This document shows positions 22,133 to 33,087 of a stretch of 64,000 nt of DNA, piece by piece; the stretch's first letter is position 1; each line of letters opens with the position of its first letter. Both the position numbers and the translations under genes were made by a program. Source of the stretch: Lactuca virosa (taxonomy: Eukaryota > Streptophyta > Magnoliopsida > Asterales > Asteraceae); the NCBI GenBank assembly GCA_928212115.1, contig CAKMRJ010005523.1:242326110-242390109 (forward strand). The letters run 5' to 3'. Below the pieces are notes generated by a model. The model saw only the letters and a list, made by a program, of their open reading frames with translations. It made no database searches and had not been told where the DNA came from.

Positions 22133-22820
22133 TGTAATGTCCCAAATCTCAAAGCATTTTTTTTCATTTTAAAACAGATGAAATTGTACCATTAAATCAT
22201 AAAATATTAACATTCACTATTTGTTAACATAAATCAGAGAAATCAATTCATAAGTACGGAACATCTCAAAAACCATATTAGCAGATGTGATGCAATCACA
22301 CCATACTCTTCCATGTACTGCCAAAAAGACCTGCAACATTTATGGAACGCCTGGTTTTTGTAACATGTATTATTTCACAAGATGTAAATTATATAAAGTG
22401 AGTAGGTGAAATAAAGCTTTGAGTTGTTTTAAATTGAGTATTTAGCACAATATACGTTATGAGAGTTGTATATATTGTTGAGACGATTTTGTAGATACAA
22501 AGAACGTCAAAAACGGAGTTCCTATGAGAAAGTTATGATCATTTGAATATTTAGATGAAAGTACGTTGCTATTTTGAGAAATTCAACAAAAGTCGAGTCA
22601 ACCGTCAACTTTTGACTACCACGACGTGGTGGTATACTAGTCACGACGTGGCAATGAATTACTCATCGAGACACGTGTCAACCAAAGAGCGACACGTGGC
22701 AATATGATCACCACAACATGGTATGAGGCAAGTCACTGGGACACTTGGCGGGAGAGTGTGACATGTGGTGAAACGGGAGTTCACTTGATCTCCACGGCGT
22801 GGCACATAGATGACCACGAC
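22133..22820 (+). mobile_element. LTR fragment, duplicated copy of 18522-19208
   Basis: Starts TGTAATGTCCC at 22133 and is cut by the LTR at 22821. The outer LTR appears to resume at 24562-24664. Confidence 0.6.
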
Positions 22821-24561
22821 TGTAACATCTCGATTTTCAAGTATTTACCTTTTAACCCCTTTGATGAGAGTTAATTGCAAAATTGGTCCATAATGGCATT
22901 TTCGTAATTTTTGGGCTAAGCACGCGGACGCTTGGCGTTCTACTAGGAACGTTGGGCGTAAGTGGTCATGGTGAAAACCCTAATTTTTAGGGTTTGGAAC
23001 CTATTTAAACATCCTTAACTCCCATATATTCTTCCTTTCATCAGCCTCCAACTCCATTTCGACCACTTTGCAAACCCTAATCCATCTGAGAGCATTTTTG
23101 AGCCTTTAAGTGTGTTTTGGTCATCTTGAAGGATGGAGAAATAAGAGAAGATAATCTTGGAGAAATGGAACACTTTTGATCCATAATAACAACAACATTT
23201 GAAGGTAAAAAACTCTGAACTTGATGAAGCATTGCTTAGATCTTGTTTAACCATGAAATTGTGTTCTTTTGGTCCCATAAGCATGGTATTATGAGTATGG
23301 GTTACTCTAATCCATATAAGTTGTCCTTTCAGATGTTTTGGAGTATTTAGAAGCATAAAAATGAAATCTTGATTGTTAGTTTCATCTCATGCATAAGTTA
23401 TAAGGTCTTAATGGGTTAAGTAGTTAAGGTTCTTGTGTTTGGGCATTTAATAGCCATGCAAGACAATAAAGTTGGAAACTTGATGGTTAAAGACATTATC
23501 TGGGGACTAGATCTGGAAGTTGGACAAAAGAGCTTAATGATTAAGCTCTTAACAAGAAGGAAAAGGACCTAGTCGTGGATGTTGGGCGTAACCTAGGAAC
23601 GTTGGGTGTTCGAGGCCAAACCTCATGTTTTTGGTCAAGCGTACAAGATGGGTACGTTGGGCGTACTTAGTTGTGTTGAACAAGTTTGACTTTTTGACTT
23701 TTTAACTTTGACCAGAATTTGACCAAGTTCGACCTAAGGGTATTTTGAGTTATATTTGAGATTGGTCACTATTTGATAAATAGGTGATGAATAGAGATGA
23801 TATTCGAAGCAGATACATACTCAACTATTTGTTTGGACTGAGAGGTGAGTTTCCTCACTGTTCTTGTGGGTCGAAGACACCAATGCCGACCCATTAATTT
23901 ATGTATCCTGGTATAAAGGATGTTGCTATGCGGTAGTGATCTGTTAGATCTGTGTCCTGTTATATAGGATGTTGTTATGTGGTAGTGATATGTAGATTTG
24001 TCTGTGGTTTGTTAACTAGGTATATGTTATCTTTATGTATATGTCGACATGTTATGGGTTGTTGGGTTGAGGCCGACCAGCTGGTCCTGAAGGCCAAGAC
24101 ACCAAGGGAGGGCCGGATAGACTGAAGGCATGTGAGGTGGTCCATTAAGGTTGAAGGCTCTAAGAGCGGTCCAGATAGTCTGTAGGCCTACGAGGTGGTC
24201 CAGTCATGCTGAAGGCTTGTGTTGAGGCTTTATTGTTATGTGCATGAGCCAATAGACCGGGGGTAACCCAACCAGTAGGTTGTGGACCAGATATTTGTTT
24301 GGTTATATGTTTGTGTGGTGGTACTTTGGGGGAACTCACTAAGCTTCGTGCTTACAGTTGTTTTTATGGTTTCATGTTCTTTAGATGATCAGGGCAAGGC
24401 GAAGACACGATCATGCACATCCTTTGGAATTTATTTTATTTGGATTTTGGGATACTCTGATTTTTTTACTATCACTTTTGAAACAATGTTTTGTAAACAA
24501 TTATGGTCGTTGGGTTGATTTTGAAAAATGAAAATTTTGCTATGATTTTTGGGATGTTATA
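22821..24561 (+). mobile_element. Solo Gypsy-type LTR, about 1.74 kb
   Basis: Starts TGTAACATCTCG and ends GGGATGTTATA (TTACA family end with one change). It carries CCTATTTAAAC (TATA-like, about 22999), GTTGGGCGTA-type half-palindromes, donor-like AGGTGAGTTTCCTCACTG (23843), TATGTCGACATG and ACTCACTAAGCTTCGTGCTT (about 24334). No convincing target-site duplication was found. The left flank ends CCACGAC and the right begins GTGTGG, as if one palindrome of the outer LTR was split. Confidence 0.7.
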
Positions 24562-24664
24562 GTGTGGCAACTGTTGAGTATAAATATACAAGTCTCGTGT
24601 CATTTGTGAGAGTTTTGGCATGCGAGATCGGAGATGCTGCTTGGGACTCGTTTCCAGGAGATTA
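24562..24664 (+). mobile_element. Continuation of the LTR fragment begun at 22133
   Basis: Begins GTGTGGCAAC, the missing right half of a CCACGACGTGG palindrome, and carries a TATA-like GTATAAATATAC. It is then cut by element X at 24665. Inferred from context only. Confidence 0.4.
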
Positions 24665-26038
24665 TGTGGCATCCCCAAATTCACGTTCATTTTTAAAAAA
24701 AAAATTATGCTTATTTGAAAACAAGGGTATTAATTTTAAAGAATAATATTGCGGAATTTGTTACCAGAAACTATGATAAATATATTATCAAAGCATTTCC
24801 GAAGAAATGTATTGTGTTTATATTAAAACTTTGGGATGTCATCGTCAATACAGAAACAAAAGCATAAACAAACCTTACATTCATTTACACTAGTGATTTA
24901 CATCTCCTTTAATCTCTAAGTGTAATGTAGCTTCGTATCGATACTTGTGATACAAATAAACTGAGTGGGTCAGGTTGGGAAACCTGGTGAGTACATAGGG
25001 TTTTCAACCCACAATAATATAATTATTATGTTTAGTCATCAAACAATTAGCCCGATTACCCATCCACGTTATCTTCTTTATTCTTAAGGATCTACCCTAA
25101 GAATCATCTATCCTTCATTCATCCATTCCTAAGGAATAGGCATGAAGTCCATCGCTGCCACAGTTTATATAACAGACACTAAGTCCATAGTTGCAGAGGT
25201 TATTTGTTAGGCACTAAGTCCATAGTTGTGAGGGTTTATCTCTTGTATTGACGGTTTTATTTTTGGGAGTCCACCCACAATACATGTCAATGGGTTTTTA
25301 AAGTACATCTGGTGAACACATCGTTCACAACACCTACAGGTTGCGAGCCTGCTAGTGTTCCACTGGACTGTCTAGAATAGTCTGTGGTTGTCATATATAC
25401 TCTGCTAGATGACTGGGCCATCGCTTGGGTCATCGCTTCTCATTATCTTTCACCTCTCGTCATCTATATAATCTTTCATCTCTCATCATTCATCTCATTT
25501 TTCATCTCTCATCTCATCTCATCTCTAATCTACCCATCTTTACCCATCATAATTATAGGTATAAAATACGTATACAATTTAAATCGAATAAAACTTGTAT
25601 ATTTTCTTCATCCACCATAGATATCAAGAACACATATAATATGCACACATAGCACGTAATTTATATTAAATACTTCATATCTATGTGTAAGATGAAAGTA
25701 ACTATGCACTCACTTGTTAAAGTGATGATTCCAAACTCGGGCAGTGCTTCGCTTTTAACAATTATATTTTCCTTCGGCGAAACCTAGTATCATTACCGCT
25801 AGATTTTAGTCTAATATTTATTGTGACTATTTACGAGCGATATTGTTTTATAAGTGTTAAACAATACTTTTCAACCACTATGTACAAACAGGGGCCAGAC
25901 ATGAAACACCAGAGGGCAGGACCATTTTGGCATTATATCACTTCTGAAATCCAACAACCCTATGCGACCCTTCAAACCAAATTCCCCGTACCGCGAGTAG
26001 TTAAAACATATTATAATAACACTTTGTATATTATATTT

Positions 26039-26082
<44 letters not shown>

Positions 26083-26159
26083 TGTGAGTTCATAATAACG
26101 ACATTGAACTTAAACATAAACTATACTTAAAGTAGGGTAAACATAACTCACTTACTAGG
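24665..26159 (-). mobile_element. Element X, 3' LTR, segment 3 of 3 (3' end)
   Basis: Minus-strand LTR ending at 24665 (TGTGGCATCCCC on the plus strand, a changed TGTAACATCCCC). 24665-25797 matches 56525-56949 plus 63169-63627, the other LTR of X. The LTR is interrupted at 26160 by Gypsy A and continues at 46263-46506 and 54172-54925. A (TA)n run lies at 26042-26079. Short frames here are not genes. Confidence 0.65.
26155..26159. repeat. Target-site duplication CTAGG of Gypsy A (left; right copy CTATG)
   Basis: CTAGG precedes the 5' LTR. CTATG at 46263-46267 follows the 3' LTR, with one mismatch. Confidence 0.55.
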
Positions 26160-28231
26160 TGTAACATCCAGGGTTTCAGGTATTTTCAAATCCTTCCTTT
26201 GGTAATTAAATATGTCATTTTGGTCCTTGAAATTGGTTGGAATCAGCCCTAAGAAGCCCTAGTGGCAAATTGGTAAATTCTTGGGGGCTTGAGTTGTACG
26301 TTGGGCGTACATGTGAGTACGCAGGGCGTACGCATATGTACGCTAAGCGTACGTGTGTTCGGGTGAAAACCCTAACTTTTAGGGTTTATGGAGTATTTAA
26401 GCATCATTATGGACCCTTTACCCCCATCTTTTCAGCCTCCAAGTTCTGGTATCATTTTTGGCAAACCCTAACTTCTCGTGTGTGTGTGTGAGCTAAGAGT
26501 GTGTTTATTGTGTGGTTAAAGAAGAAGAGGTTGCATCAAGGTGATTGGAGAGTGAAGCAAGCTAGTAGATCTTGGATCATCACTTCATAAAGAAGCTCCA
26601 GAAGATAAAAAGCTTCTACCTTTATGCTTGGATTGTTTAGATCTTGTTTTGGTAGCTTTTTGGTGTCCTTCTTGTCCCAAAGTCCCAATATTGTGCATGC
26701 TTTGTTTTGGACGTGTTGGGCTATCCTTTCAAACCCTAGGATGGGTCCTAAGGAATAAAAATGAGGTCCCTTTAGCTAGTTTGGTTCCTTGTTCTTTGTA
26801 GGAGGTCTTAATGGATTAAGACCATGTATTAAGGCCTTTTTGGACGACCAAAGTCTTAAAGTTTGAGACTTTATGGTTCTAGAGTACTTTTGAGTCATGG
26901 ATCTGAAGTTTGAGCTTAGGTGATTAATCTATTAAGTACTTATAAGGATTTTAAGACCTGCGAGGTTGCGCCCCGCATAAGGTGATGTACGCCCCACGTA
27001 CTGAGTCAACCACCCTGATGGTGGTCGATGCGAGGCGGAGTACGCCCAACGTACTGAAGGGTTACGCCCCGCGTATGCCTCCTGTTTGAACTTCAGACTT
27101 TGGGCTTCGGGTTTTTGGGCCACCTTTTGGGCTTTAATGCTTGGGCCCTCTTTGGACTTATGGGTATGAATGTTTTGGACTAATTTGAGAGTTGGACCTT
27201 ATGATAAGGCCCAATAAGGAGCTGGGCCTAATTTGGAAAATTGGGCCAAGTGTGGGCCTTGAAGTAATTTGGGCCTTTTGAATCAAGATTAGGACTTGGG
27301 CCTTGGCCCAATTAGGGAAAGGATAAAATGGACATTTACCCTAAGTATGGGTCCTTAGTCAAGAATGGTATTCCAATTGTTAATTGGATGTTTGTTTTCT
27401 GTGATAGTTCGGGATTTTCTGTGAGTCAGCAGTCGGAGGTTTCAGCATAGTTTGGCATTGTGAGGTGAGTTTTGCTCACTATGCCTTCGGGTCGGAGGCA
27501 CCAAGGCCGACCCATTGGTTTGATAACCTGATATTGTTGATATGTTGAGTATGGTATAGATATGCATGCTAGTTTTGATATGCTAGTCTGGTAGATCTGT
27601 AGGACTACCTGTGATACTGTCAGTTTATATGTATATGATATTATATGTTATATGTCGACATATTGTATGGGTTAGGTTGAGGTTGTACTGCTCCGTGTTG
27701 TAGCCAACAAACCCTGCAGTATGCCAGATATGAGCTGAGGGTCAGGGAGGGCATGCCAGACTCATACTGAGGACTCATAAGCATTCCAGATACAAGCTGA
27801 GGGCCGGGAAGGGCATGCCAGACTCGTACTGAGGGCTTAGCGGTATTCAGTCCAAGGACTGATCAGGCCGGGGAGCAAGCCAGACTTAATCTGTGGGCGT
27901 AGAGCAAGCCAGACTTATGATGTGGGCTCAAGGGTAATCCAGTCTGTTAAGTTGTGGACCCATTACATGTTGTTATTATATTTGTGCTATTTGTTATTTA
28001 TCGGTATTTTGGGGGACTCACTAAGCTTTGGGCTTTCAGTTTTGGATAGTGTTTCTGGTACCTCAGAGGATCACGGAAAGGCGAAGGTGTGATCATGCAC
28101 CTCCTCATGTTTTTGTTTTACGATTTTGGGATTTATCTTATGTGAAACTTATTTTGAAAACAATTTGTAAACAATGATGGTTTTGGGTTGTTTAAAAAGT
28201 TTAAAATTATCATAATTTTATGAATGTTACA
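26160..28231 (+). mobile_element. Gypsy A 5' LTR (about 2.07 kb)
   Basis: Starts TGTAACATCCAGGG and ends GAATGTTACA, followed by a tRNA-Met primer site. It carries GTACGCTAAGCGTAC-type palindromes before the TATA-like GTATTTAAGC (about 26391) and again at 26960-27080, the donor-like AGGTGAGTTTTGC (27461), TATGTCGACATATTG (27652), an imperfect repeat block and ACTCACTAAGCTTTGGGCTT. Confidence 0.85.
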
Positions 28232-28233
28232 AG

Positions 28234-28247
28234 TTGGTATCAGAGCC
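28234..28247 (+). promoter_or_regulatory. Gypsy A primer-binding site (tRNA-Met type)
   Basis: TTGGTATCAGAGCC starts two bases after the LTR end. This is the usual initiator-tRNA-Met complement of plant LTR retrotransposons. Confidence 0.85.
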
Positions 28248-29014
28248 TTGGTTTGAGTGAATTGGAGGAACACTCGTGCGAAATCCAGTCTCAAACAAAG
28301 GAAAAGATTTTCAAATGGTTTTCAAAATACTCAATGAGGATGCGATGTGTGCGATCAGCCGGAGCCAGCAAGTAGACCCCAAAATACCATACTGTTATTT
28401 GATATTGTGATATGTTAGAACAACATGCTAGTGATAGGCTAGGGATCTTCATGAATTGCATGATATAATTGCCTGATTATATGATGCCTGATAGCCTAGA
28501 GCCTTTCTTTTATGGAATTGATATCATTAATGTAGCTTCTTAGTGTATGCATCATGGTTATATATAACTAAGATCTTATAGCCTAAGAATGTGTGGTATG
28601 ACCTTATTTTCCTATTCTTGTTTGATAAGGGCTTAGGGTAGGATCAGATATTCAAATGACTATAGGGTCCAGTGTTATGTATGGCTACCATACACGAGTA
28701 CTGCATGGTTGGTGGAAGTTTCATGGATGAGTCATGTGGGGCCAGCCGACCAGTCATGAGATGTTTGGCATTTCCTCTAGGGAGTAAGGATTGAGTGTTC
28801 GACTATGCTTATGAGTATTGTTAGGGCATTGTGAGGGTCATTGAGACAAATAAGGGTAGGTGTGGAAGGTAGTATGAGCCTGTACTACTGAAAGCATAAG
28901 ACCCATACACGTAGCAAGGAAGTCACAACCCCTAGGGCTTCGTTGGGAGTTGGTTCCCCGTTATGATATGTGGATTATCTGATATCTTCCTGGTGTATTT
29001 TCAGTATTGTGACT
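28248..29014 (+). other. Gypsy A untranslated leader
   Basis: No coding signal. It resembles the Gypsy B leader (34669-35398) near its end (GTGGAAGGTAGTATGRGCC, then TTTTCAGTAT just before gag). In A the ancestral start codon reads ATT where B has ATG at 35399. Confidence 0.5.
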
Positions 29015-30221
29015 ATGAGACGAGTTGAGATCGGATCCGGGTCGGGATCAGAAGCTGGCAGTCACAGTGGGCCAACATTGTCAGAGGGCCGCATCAGGGA
29101 GATCATTCACGAGGAGGTGGTTGTTATTGTCGGGGGACAGATTTCAGAGATGTTCGGGTCTATCAAGACTGCGATGATGGAATTCTTTGATGATCGATAC
29201 ACAACCATTGTTGAGACGGCTGCTGATGCAGCCTTCGCAGCCGTGGCGGCTGCAGGTGTTGGGTCAGGGTGGATCTTTCAGTATCGGGACTTCGATAATA
29301 CGAAGCCCCCAACTTTCGATGGAGTTCAGGATCCGATCATAGCCATGAGGTGGCTATCTGACGTTGAGGGATGTTTCTTCACTTGTTTATGCCCTGCTGA
29401 CCAGAAGTTCAGGTGCGCTCTGAACCTTCTGAGGTCCGGAGCGAAGGATTGGTGGAGGCTCGCTACTAGTTCTTATTCTGTTGAGCAGAGAGCTGTTGTG
29501 ACTTGGGAGTAGTTTTCTAAGATGTTTCGCTCCAGTTATGTTCCGCTGGTGGAGCGTGAGAGGTTAGCGCAGGAGTATCTGGATTTGAGACAGGAATCTG
29601 AGACGGTGACGGAGATCACCAAGTTGTTTACGAAGAGAGCTATGTTCTGCCTTAAGTTTGATGCATCTGAGCAGGCTCAGATAACCCGTTACTTGAGCAT
29701 GCTCAAGAAGGAGATCAGACAGTTTTTTTCTACACATCGCTATGGTTCAATGTTGGAGATGCAGGAGGCCGCCAGGCGGCGTGAGATTGAGATTGATCTA
29801 CAGACGAGAGAGCAGAGGTCGGCCCCGACACAGTCACAGCCTGCGCCAAAATGATTTAAGACCGCTGATGTCAGATCTGGGGGCCGAAAGGGCCGCACTT
29901 GCGGGAAGTGCGACAAGGCGCACGAGGGTGCTTGTCGATCATCGTCTGGGTGCCACAATTGTGGCCGGCAGGGCCACATGGCGAGGGATTGCCGCCAGCA
30001 GGCTCCGACACTCGGTTTCAGGATTTATTATCATTCTGACCAGGTTGGCCATGTGAAGGCCAACTGTCCATCGCTCGCTGCCAGGCCGGCGTAGGCTCCA
30101 GCGCCGACTACTTTGAGGATCACTGAGGGGATTCAAGGCAAGGCGGAGCCCCCGAGGGCTCGAGGTCGCGCTTTCCAGCTTACTGTCGAGGAGGCCAGGG
30201 CAGCACCAGATGTTGTGACTG
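29015..30221 (+). pseudogene. Gypsy A gag, defective
   Basis: Retrotransposon Gag (capsid-forming) of the chromovirus type: a GSGSGSEAG-rich N-terminus, a DFDNTKPPTFDG..DP capsid block, AKDWWRLA, and one complete CCHC knuckle (CHNCGRQGHMARDC) followed by a damaged second (YYHSDQVGHVKANC). In-frame stops lie at 29510 (TAG), 29852 (TGA) and 30092 (TAG). The first ATG in frame is 29015. It ends at the putative gag-pro intron. Confidence 0.8.
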
Positions 30222-30288
30222 GTATGTATCTATCCCTTATCTTATAGATTATGTTTGTTTTATGCTCATATATTTGTACCTTTGGTAG
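30222..30288 (+). other. Putative gag-protease intron of Gypsy A (67 nt)
   Basis: GTATGT...TTTGGTAG lies between VVTG of gag and TFLVNS of protease. Removing it joins the two in frame; retaining it leads gag to a TAG inside the interval. The same position holds a 71-nt GT-AG interval in Gypsy B. Confidence 0.6.
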
Positions 30289-31124
30289 GTACATTTCTAG
30301 TGAACTCCTTGCATGCTTTAGTGTTGTTTGACTCGGGTGCGAGTCGGTCTGTTGTTTCTCGGTCTTTTAGTAGGGAGATTGCTTTGCCCATAGGTGAGTT
30401 GGAGTGTCCGTTGCGAGTTTCTATCGCCAACGAACATGAGGTTTCTGCTTCTTCGGTTTATCAGAGTTGCAACTTGGAGATCTTCGGGGTATCCTTTCCA
30501 ATCGATTTGATTCCTATTCCTATGGCGGATGTCTGTGTGATTGTGGGTATGGATTGGCTGAGCCGTTTCGTTGCCATGATCGACTGCGAGGGTCAGCGCA
30601 TGGTAGTTCGAACCCCAGGTGGGGGAGAACTGTTTATTTATGGAGAGGGCACCAGGATGGGTTCAGGGTTTTGTTCGGCAGCAAGGGCTCGACGGTATAT
30701 TCATCACGGGTGTGCATATTATTTGGCTTATGTAGTGGATACGCGGGTTGGGGATCAGGTGTCGGTTGCTGGTGTTCCAGTTGTCAGGGAGTTCATTGAT
30801 GTATTCCCGGAGGAGTTACCCGGTGTGCCTCTAGAGAGGCAAGTCGAGTTTAGCATTGACCTCGTGCCAGGTGCGGCCCCGATTGCTAGGGCGTCATACC
30901 GTTTGGCACCTCCTGAGATGCATGAGTTGTCATCTCAGCTGCAGGAGCTGCTAGGTAAGCAGTTCATCCGTCCGAGCAGTTCTCCGTGGGGAGCACCGAT
31001 TTTATTCGTCAAGAAGAAGGATGGTTCATACCGGATGTACAATGATTACCGGGGGTTAAACAAGTTAACGGTGAAGAACCATTATCCCCTTCCACGGATT
31101 GATGATCTCTTTGATTAGTTGCAG

Positions 31125-31546
31125 TAGGCCTGTCAAATCGGCCCGTCGTGTCGTGTTTTTGTCTGACACGACAAGGTTTTTTGTAACACGAACACGACAC
31201 GACACGATGTCGTGTTTTTTTTTCACTAACACTAAAACAAACCAATTAAAAAATGACAACACAACATGACACGACAAAGATAATATTACATAACTATTAT
31301 TTTATTTAATTCATATTTAATCATATATAACACGATAAAAACGACAAACACGAAAAACACCACAAACACATGCTCAATCGTGTCAATTTCCCGTTGATTT
31401 GAAAACACGAACACAACACGACACGACATCCTTTTTTTATACTTGACACGAACATGACACGAAAATGAATTCGAATTTTGATTTCGTCCCGATTTCGTTT
31501 CGTGTCGTGTATTTTTGTCGTGTCGTGACATAAATTGACACCCCTA
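31125..31546. mobile_element. hAT-type MITE inserted in Gypsy A reverse transcriptase
   Basis: Ends TAGGCCTGTCAAAT and (reverse-complemented) TAGGGGTGTCAATT are terminal inverted repeats. The 8-bp duplication AGTTGCAG (31117-31124, 31547-31554) is exact and diagnostic of hAT-like transposition. The interior is built from repeated CGTGTCGTGT / ACACGACACG blocks in both orientations. No transposase. Confidence 0.9.
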
Positions 31547-33082
31547 AGTTGCAGGGAGCATCTTGGTTCTCCAAGATAAATCTGAGGTCTGGGTACCATC
31601 AGGTCAGGGTGAGGGAGGAGGACGTGGAGAAGACCGCGTTCTGAACTCGTTATGGGCATTACGAGTTTGTGGTGATGTCATTCGGGCTCACCAATATGTA
31701 TGCGGTATTTATGGATTTGATGAATCGAGTATGCAGGTTGATGCTCGATCGCTCGATTATTGTGTTTATTGATGATATCTTGGTGTATTCCAAGACCAGA
31801 GAGCAACACGAGGAGCATCTTCGCGAGCTTATGGAGGTTTTGAGGCGAGAACGGCTTTATGCTAAGTTCTCAAAATGCGTGTTTTGGTTGCGGGAGATTC
31901 AGTTCCTAGGACACCTCGTTAACCAGGATGGAATTTTGGTCGATCCGACCAAAATCGAGGCGTTGATATAGTGGGAGGTTCCAAAATCTCTCTTGGATAT
32001 CAGAAGTTTCTTGGATTTGGCAGGGTACTACCGGAGATTTATTCAGGATTTCTCCAAGATTGTAGTACCCATCATTCGTCTGACGAGGAAGGGGGTGGAT
32101 TTACGGTGGGGCCTTAAGCAGCAGTTAGCATTTGAGACCCTTCGGCAGAGACTTTGCGAGGCCCCAGTTTTGACCCTCCCTGAGGGAATCGAGGATTTTG
32201 TGGTTTTCTGTGATGCGTCCATCACCAGGTTGGGGCAGTTCTCATGCAGAGAGGACGGGTGATAGCTTATGCTTCACGGCAGCTGAAGCCGCATGATATG
32301 AGATATCCCACGCATGATCTTGAGTTGGGGCGGTGGTTTTCGCCCTCAATATTTTGAGGCATTACCTTTATGGGGTCCGCTGTACTATCTACACGAATGA
32401 CAAGAGTTTGAGGCACATTATGGATCAGTCGAACCTGAACATGAGGCAGCGCGGGTGGCTGGACGTAGTTAAGGATTATGACTGCGAGATCCTTTACGAT
32501 CCGGGTAAAGAGAATGTAGTGGTGGATGCCCTGAGCAGCAAGTCGGCTTGACCTTTCTGTTGAGGGATCATATATGAGGATATTTGTGGATTATCCGCTT
32601 GTAGGATTGATTAGGGAGGCTCAGGCCGAGGGGGTGTGGGAAGAAAATTGGAATATTGAGAGGATCAGGGGCGAGATCACCAGGTTTGTTCTGGACAATC
32701 GTGGTTTGTTGACCCGTTACGAACAGGTATGGGTTCTTGTGTCTGGTGGGGTCAGACATATTGTGCTGGAGGAGGCTCATAAGTCTCGCTTTTCTATCCA
32801 TCCGAGGGCCACCAAGATGTACCGGGATTTAAGATTAAGTTATTGGTGGTCGTGCATGAAGAGATAGATCACTTGGTACGTTGAGAGGTGCTTGACCTGC
32901 AGGATGGTCAAGGTCGAGCATCAGAGACCGCATGACATGCTGTAGCCTCTGGAGGTTCCCATGTGGAAACGGGAGCAGATTTCGACGGACTTCATCACCA
33001 AGTTGCCGAAGACGGGAAAGGGTTTTGATGTTATTTGAGTCATCATGGATCGATTGACCAAGAGTGCCCATTTTCTGGCGAT

Positions 33083-33087
33083 TCGGG
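33083..33087. repeat. Target-site duplication TCGGG of Gypsy B (left copy)
   Basis: The right copy is 44702-44706. Removing Gypsy B and one TCGGG restores the integrase reading frame of Gypsy A. Confidence 0.9.

Larger units (their letters stand above)
20011..23622. repeat. Tandem segmental duplication, unit 2 (3612 bp)
   Basis: Near-identical head-to-tail copy of 16398-20010. Differences seen: TT at 20563-20564 against TTT at 16951-16953; TT at 21769-21770 against TTT at 18157-18159; TTT at 22418-22420 against TT at 18807-18808. Very recent, or an assembly duplication. Confidence 0.9.
30289..33087 (+). pseudogene. Gypsy A pol (protease, RT, RNase H, integrase N-half), defective
   Basis: Aspartic protease with LFDSGASRS and a VGMDWLS segment. 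RT begins FPEELPGVPLERQVEF, and the active site reads FIDDILVYSK (about 31768). RNase H shows DASI and DKSLRHIMDQ. The integrase zinc-binding part has HKSRFSIHPR..CLTCR and the first catalytic Asp in TDFITKLPK. It is damaged by a TAG at 31116, a TGA at 31642, a TAG at 31969, a frameshift near 32230, and stops at 32551, 32863, 32944 and 33037. A MITE sits in RT (31125-31546), and Gypsy B interrupts integrase at 33088. Coding resumes at 44707. Confidence 0.85.

Noticed and set aside
24282..24518. 78-residue plus-strand frame
   Set aside because: Overlaps the ACTCACTAAGCTT box and the end of an LTR. The same region in other LTRs is not open.
22821..24561. Target-site duplication for this solo LTR
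   Set aside because: The flanks (CCACGAC and GTGTGG) do not match. A decayed duplication is possible but not supported.
28234..28247. tRNA gene suggested by TGGTATCAGAGCC
   Set aside because: Only the 3' complement of tRNA-Met is present, next to LTR ends, so these are primer-binding sites.
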